Assembly (NCBI GenBank): GCA_963756495.1
Contig: CAVWNS010000014.1
Location: 682,001 to 746,000, forward strand
Source of the DNA: DATFDN01 sp963756495
GTDB lineage: Bacteria > Pseudomonadota > Alphaproteobacteria > Acetobacterales > Acetobacteraceae
Direction of reading: 5' to 3'
DNA: 64,000 bases
The notes beneath the pieces are model-generated. The model made no database searches. It saw only the letters and a list, made by a program, of their open reading frames with translations, and was not told the DNA's origin. Each line of letters begins with the position of its first letter. Positions within the stretch are counted from its first letter, which is position 1. The translations under genes were made by a program, and so were the position numbers. Positions 61,323 to 64,000 of the stretch are shown here, in pieces.

Positions 61323-62406
61323 TCAGGCCGCGGTCAGCGTCGGCCACAGCGCGTCCGCCCCGCGCGCGCAGACGATCGCTCCGACGCGCGCGGCCCACGC
61401 GGTTTCGGGGCCGAACTCGTCGCGCCACGACCACAGCCGGCGCGTGCTCAACTGGAGCGCATACTCCTGGGTGAAGCCGATCGCGCCATGAACCTGGTGC
61501 GCGATCTCCGCCGCCATTGTCGCCGCGTCGCCCGCACGGGTCTTGGCCACCGCGATCAGCAGCTCCCGCAACTCGGGGTCCGGGTTCGACAGCGCCTCCG
61601 CCCCCGCTTCGGCCGCGGCGCCGGCGGCGGCGACCTGGCCGGCGAGCACCGCCATCTGCTGCTGCACGGCCTGGAACTTGGAGATCTGGCGGCCGAACTG
61701 CTTGCGCTCCTGAACGTAGGTCAGCGCGGTGTCGAGCGCGCGCTCCAGCGCGCCCGCCATCAGCATCGCCCGCGACAGCGCGCCGCGCCGATAGACCTCT
61801 GCCCGATCGGCGCCCATGCGCGCGGGCGCCGCGGCATCGCCCGAGAGGGGGATGGCGTTGAAGCACGATCGTGTCGCGGGGCTCGCCGGCGATGTTGCGC
61901 CCGCGCGTGACCTCCGCGCTGTTGGTGCCATCCAGTGCCACGACCATCTCGCCCCCCGGCGCGTCGGCGAGCAGCACGAGGCGTGCGGCCTGCGCGCCCC
62001 AGGGCACGCGCGTCGCGCGGCCCGACAGCCGCCAGCCGGTTCCGTCGCGCTCCAGGCTCAGCCGGTCCTCGGGGCGGACCGGGGCAATGCCCATCGGCTC
62101 CTCGGTCACCTCCAGCCCGGCCTCGGCGGCCACCCAGGCAGCGATCATCGTTTCGGCGAGCGGGATCGGCGCGGCGTGGCGTCCGGCGACGCGCAGCGCG
62201 GCCAGGATGTCCGTCCACTCGGCCCCGGCGCCACCCGCCGCCTCCGGCACGCCGGCCAGCGGCACCCCGGTCTCGGCCACAGCGCGCCACAACTCGGTCG
62301 GGAAGGCGCCGCGCTCGGCGCGGTCGATGACGTCCTTGGTGCTGCGGTCCTCGAACAGCCGGTTCATGCTGTCGAGCAGCAGCCGGGTCTCCTCGCGCAT
62401 CGGCAT
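61323..62406 (-). pseudogene. acyl-CoA dehydrogenase (second subunit type), one frameshift
   Basis: A flavoprotein of about 360 residues of the acyl-CoA dehydrogenase family. The first frame from ATG 62406 reads MREETRLLLDSMNRLFEDR, GVPEAAGGAGAEWTDILAALRVAG and PEDRLSLERDGTGWRLSGRATRVPWG. A shift near 61865 leads to SRAMLMAGALERALDTALTYVQERKQFGRQISKFQAVQQQMA, typical as two parts, and AHQVHGAIGFTQEYALQLSTRRLWSWRDEFG. Adjacent paired dehydrogenases with shortened active sites often form heterotetramers on bulky CoA substrates. It starts 18 bases after the larger partner gene ends. Confidence 0.8.
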
Positions 62407-62423
62407 CGGCGTTTCTCCCCTGC

Positions 62424-63571
62424 TCAGCGCAACCCGAGGCCGCGCGCGATGATGCCGCGCAGGATCTCGCGCGTGCCGCCCTGGATCGACAGGCGCGGCG
62501 CGTTCATGATCGCCGAGGCGAGCATGGCGACGTACGCCTCGGCCGACTTCCAGCTCCGGCTCGGCCGGGAACAGGCTACGCGCCACGTTCGGCAGGTCCT
62601 GCTCGTAGCGGGTGCCCAGGTCCTTCACCACCGCCGCCTCGTTCAGCGGCTGCTCGCCCGCCTGCATCATGCCGGCGATGGACAGCGACATGCGCCGCAA
62701 GGTGGCGAGCTGCGTCACCATCCGCCCGATCGCCGCCGCCGTCGCCGTGTCGGGGTTCGGACCGGCCGTGCGCACCATCTCGCGCAGCAGCTTGAACAGC
62801 ACCAGGAAGCGATCCGGCGCGCTGCGCTCGAAGGCCAGTTCGCTGGTCACCTGCTTCCACCCGCTGCCTTCCTCGCCGAGCAGGCAGTCGTCGGGCACGA
62901 ACAGGTCGGTGAGGAAGATCTGGTTGAAATGGTGCTCGCCCAATAGGTTGATGACCGGCTTGATGTCGATCCCCGGCGATTTCAGGTCCACCAGGAACTG
63001 CGTCGCGCCGGCGTGGCGGTCCGCCTCCTCCCCCTCGCGCGCCATCTTGCAGAACAGGATCATCCAGTCGGACTGGTGCGCGTTCGAGGTCCAGAGCTTG
63101 GTGCCGTTGACCCGGTAGCCGCCATCCACCTTGACCGCGCGGGTGCGCGTGCCGGCGAGGTCGGAGCCGGAGTCAGGCTCGCTCATGCCGATGCAGAAGC
63201 TGATCTCGGCGCGCGTGATGGGCGGGATGAACCGCTGGCGCTGCGCCTCGGTGCCGAAGCGCAGGATGTTCGGCCCGCTCTGGCGATCGGCCGTGTAGTG
63301 GAAGCCGAGCGGCGCGCCGGCGGCCAGCATCTCCTCGACGAGGACATAGCGTTCGAAGCGCGCTGCGCTCATGCCCGCCGTATCGCTTCGGCCAGGTCAT
63401 GCCGATCCAGCCACGCTCGGCCATCGCCCGGCTGAACGCCCGATTGCGCCCGCCATGCGTGCGCTCCATCAGGTCGCGATGGGCGTCGAGGAAGTCGCGG
63501 ACCTCGAAGCGCATCCGCTGGGCTTCGGGCGGCAGCTCGACCGGATCAAACCGGAACGCCTGGAAGGTCAT
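62424..63571 (-). pseudogene. acyl-CoA dehydrogenase (first subunit type), two frameshifts
   Basis: An FAD enzyme of about 381 residues. The start from ATG 63571 reads FRFDPVELPPEAQRMRFEVRDFLDAHRD and RGWIGMTWPKRYGGHERS. A shift near 63375 leads to FERYVLVEEMLAAGAP, CIGMSEPDSGSDLAGTRTRAV (FAD-binding), VNGTKLWTSNAHQSDW and LLGEEGSGWKQVTSELAFER. Near 62550 an extra base leads to AEAYVAMLASAIMNAPRLSIQGGTREILRG, with the end at 62424. It is the first gene of the operon with the second dehydrogenase, binding protein and MFS permease. Confidence 0.8.
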
Positions 63572-63797
63572 GGCGTCATCCCTTTGAGTTACCGGATTTG
63601 TAGCTTCCGGCCGGTGGTCATGGCAAACGACACCGCCAAGGGAGCGGGCGCACGTCGCAGCCGCCGAGCACCGCATCCTCGACGCCTTGCGCCGCCACGC
63701 CGCGATGGCCCGACCGAGCGTGGTACGGCCAATCGACCGCCTGCAACGAACACGAGGGAGCCGGCGCGGCACCCCAAGGCAAGGGAACTTGGTTCCG

Positions 63798-64000
63798 ATG
63801 GATGACGCCACGACCATCGCGGGGTCTGCCCCGGTAAATTCCGGCGCGCGGCTCGATCGCTTGCCCGTGTCGGCCTTCCACCGCCGGGTGTTCCGGCTGG
63901 TCGGCTTGGGCATGTTCTTCGATGGCTTCGACATCTACATCGCCGCGACCGTGCTCGGCGCCACCGTGCGCTCCGGTTTCTCCACCATGGGGCAGAACGC
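63798..64000 (+). CDS. MFS transporter, 5' part only
   Basis: The frame from ATG 63798 is open to the right edge (67 codons). It reads LPVSAFHRRVFRLVGLGMFFDGFDIYIAATVLG, in which FFDGFD with a charged Asp in TM1 is typical of the aromatic acid:H+ symporter and related sugar-acid MFS groups. The substrate cannot be told from this part. It is divergent from the acyl-CoA dehydrogenase operon; the 226 bases between them contain no clear gene and probably hold both promoters. Confidence 0.75.
   Translation, partial: MDDATTIAGSAPVNSGARLDRLPVSAFHRRVFRLVGLGMFFDGFDIYIAATVLGATVRSGFSTMGQN

Noticed and set aside
63572..63797. N-terminal extension of the right-edge MFS gene or a small regulator
   Set aside because: An open frame reads upstream of 63798 but shows no recognisable domain and no ribosome-binding site.

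Overview
The window is about 64 kb of high-GC chromosomal DNA from an alphaproteobacterium. The divergent hemC-hemD / tsaD block with gpsA nearby, alphaproteobacterial HemY and mitofilin-like genes, a DUF29 gene and several CoA-linked catabolic genes with branched-chain-type ABC transporters fit the Rhodospirillales, most likely near Acetobacteraceae. That placement is inferred from gene content only. No rRNA, tRNA, CRISPR array or replication origin was seen.

Left part (1-7300): an IS630 element running off the left edge, a membrane-protein remnant, an MltR/DUF4145-like gene with an in-frame amber codon, a BrnT/BrnA toxin-antitoxin pair whose antitoxin is frameshifted, two paralogous Asp-box beta-propeller genes around a DUF1330 gene, a shattered ndh-like gene and an intergenic field of GC-rich palindromic repeats.

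Core housekeeping (7300-20050): hemY, a mitofilin/HemX-like gene, hemD and hemC on the minus strand; tsaD, a ferritin-like gene, DUF29, an MFS exporter, rlmJ, gpsA, a small coiled-coil membrane protein, murJ and trpS.

Accessory insertion (20087-23706): a SIR2-like NADase-type gene, the kind used in antiphage defence, carrying two in-frame stops and split by two insertion sequences, IS701 and IS5 family, placed end to end. Removing both elements and one target copy rejoins the reading frame exactly.

Metabolic part (24000-35900): a PEP-mutase/isocitrate-lyase family enzyme, a membrane-anchored cytochrome c, an SLC5 symporter with its DUF3311 partner, a complete branched-chain-type ABC operon (binding protein, LivH, LivM, LivG, LivF), a CoA-transferase, an alpha/beta hydrolase and a three-PAS LuxR-type regulator. 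It is followed (36050-38745) by an envelope/stress cluster: CsbD, two DUF2382 proteins and a PhnA-like membrane protein.

Right part (38800-64000): an orphan DmsA-like molybdoenzyme, an EamA transporter, a quinone oxidoreductase, gluQRS, a split carboxylesterase, trmJ-cysS, a divergent Nramp-family transporter, a TauD dioxygenase with a 3-hydroxyacyl-CoA dehydrogenase, a split IlvD/Edd dehydratase, a PPOX protein, an SDR, a sugar-nucleotide epimerase, an amidase with an in-frame amber codon, an FkbH-like protein with an acyl carrier protein, and a minus-strand four-gene catabolic operon (two acyl-CoA dehydrogenases, an ABC binding protein, an MFS permease) facing an MFS gene that leaves the right edge.

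Many genes, above all after 56.5 kb and at 5.6-6.9 kb, carry frameshifts. Those that could be resolved by eye look like single inserted bases in GC-rich context with otherwise conserved protein sequence. This suggests base-calling or assembly error more than biological decay; pseudogene calls there should be read with that in mind.
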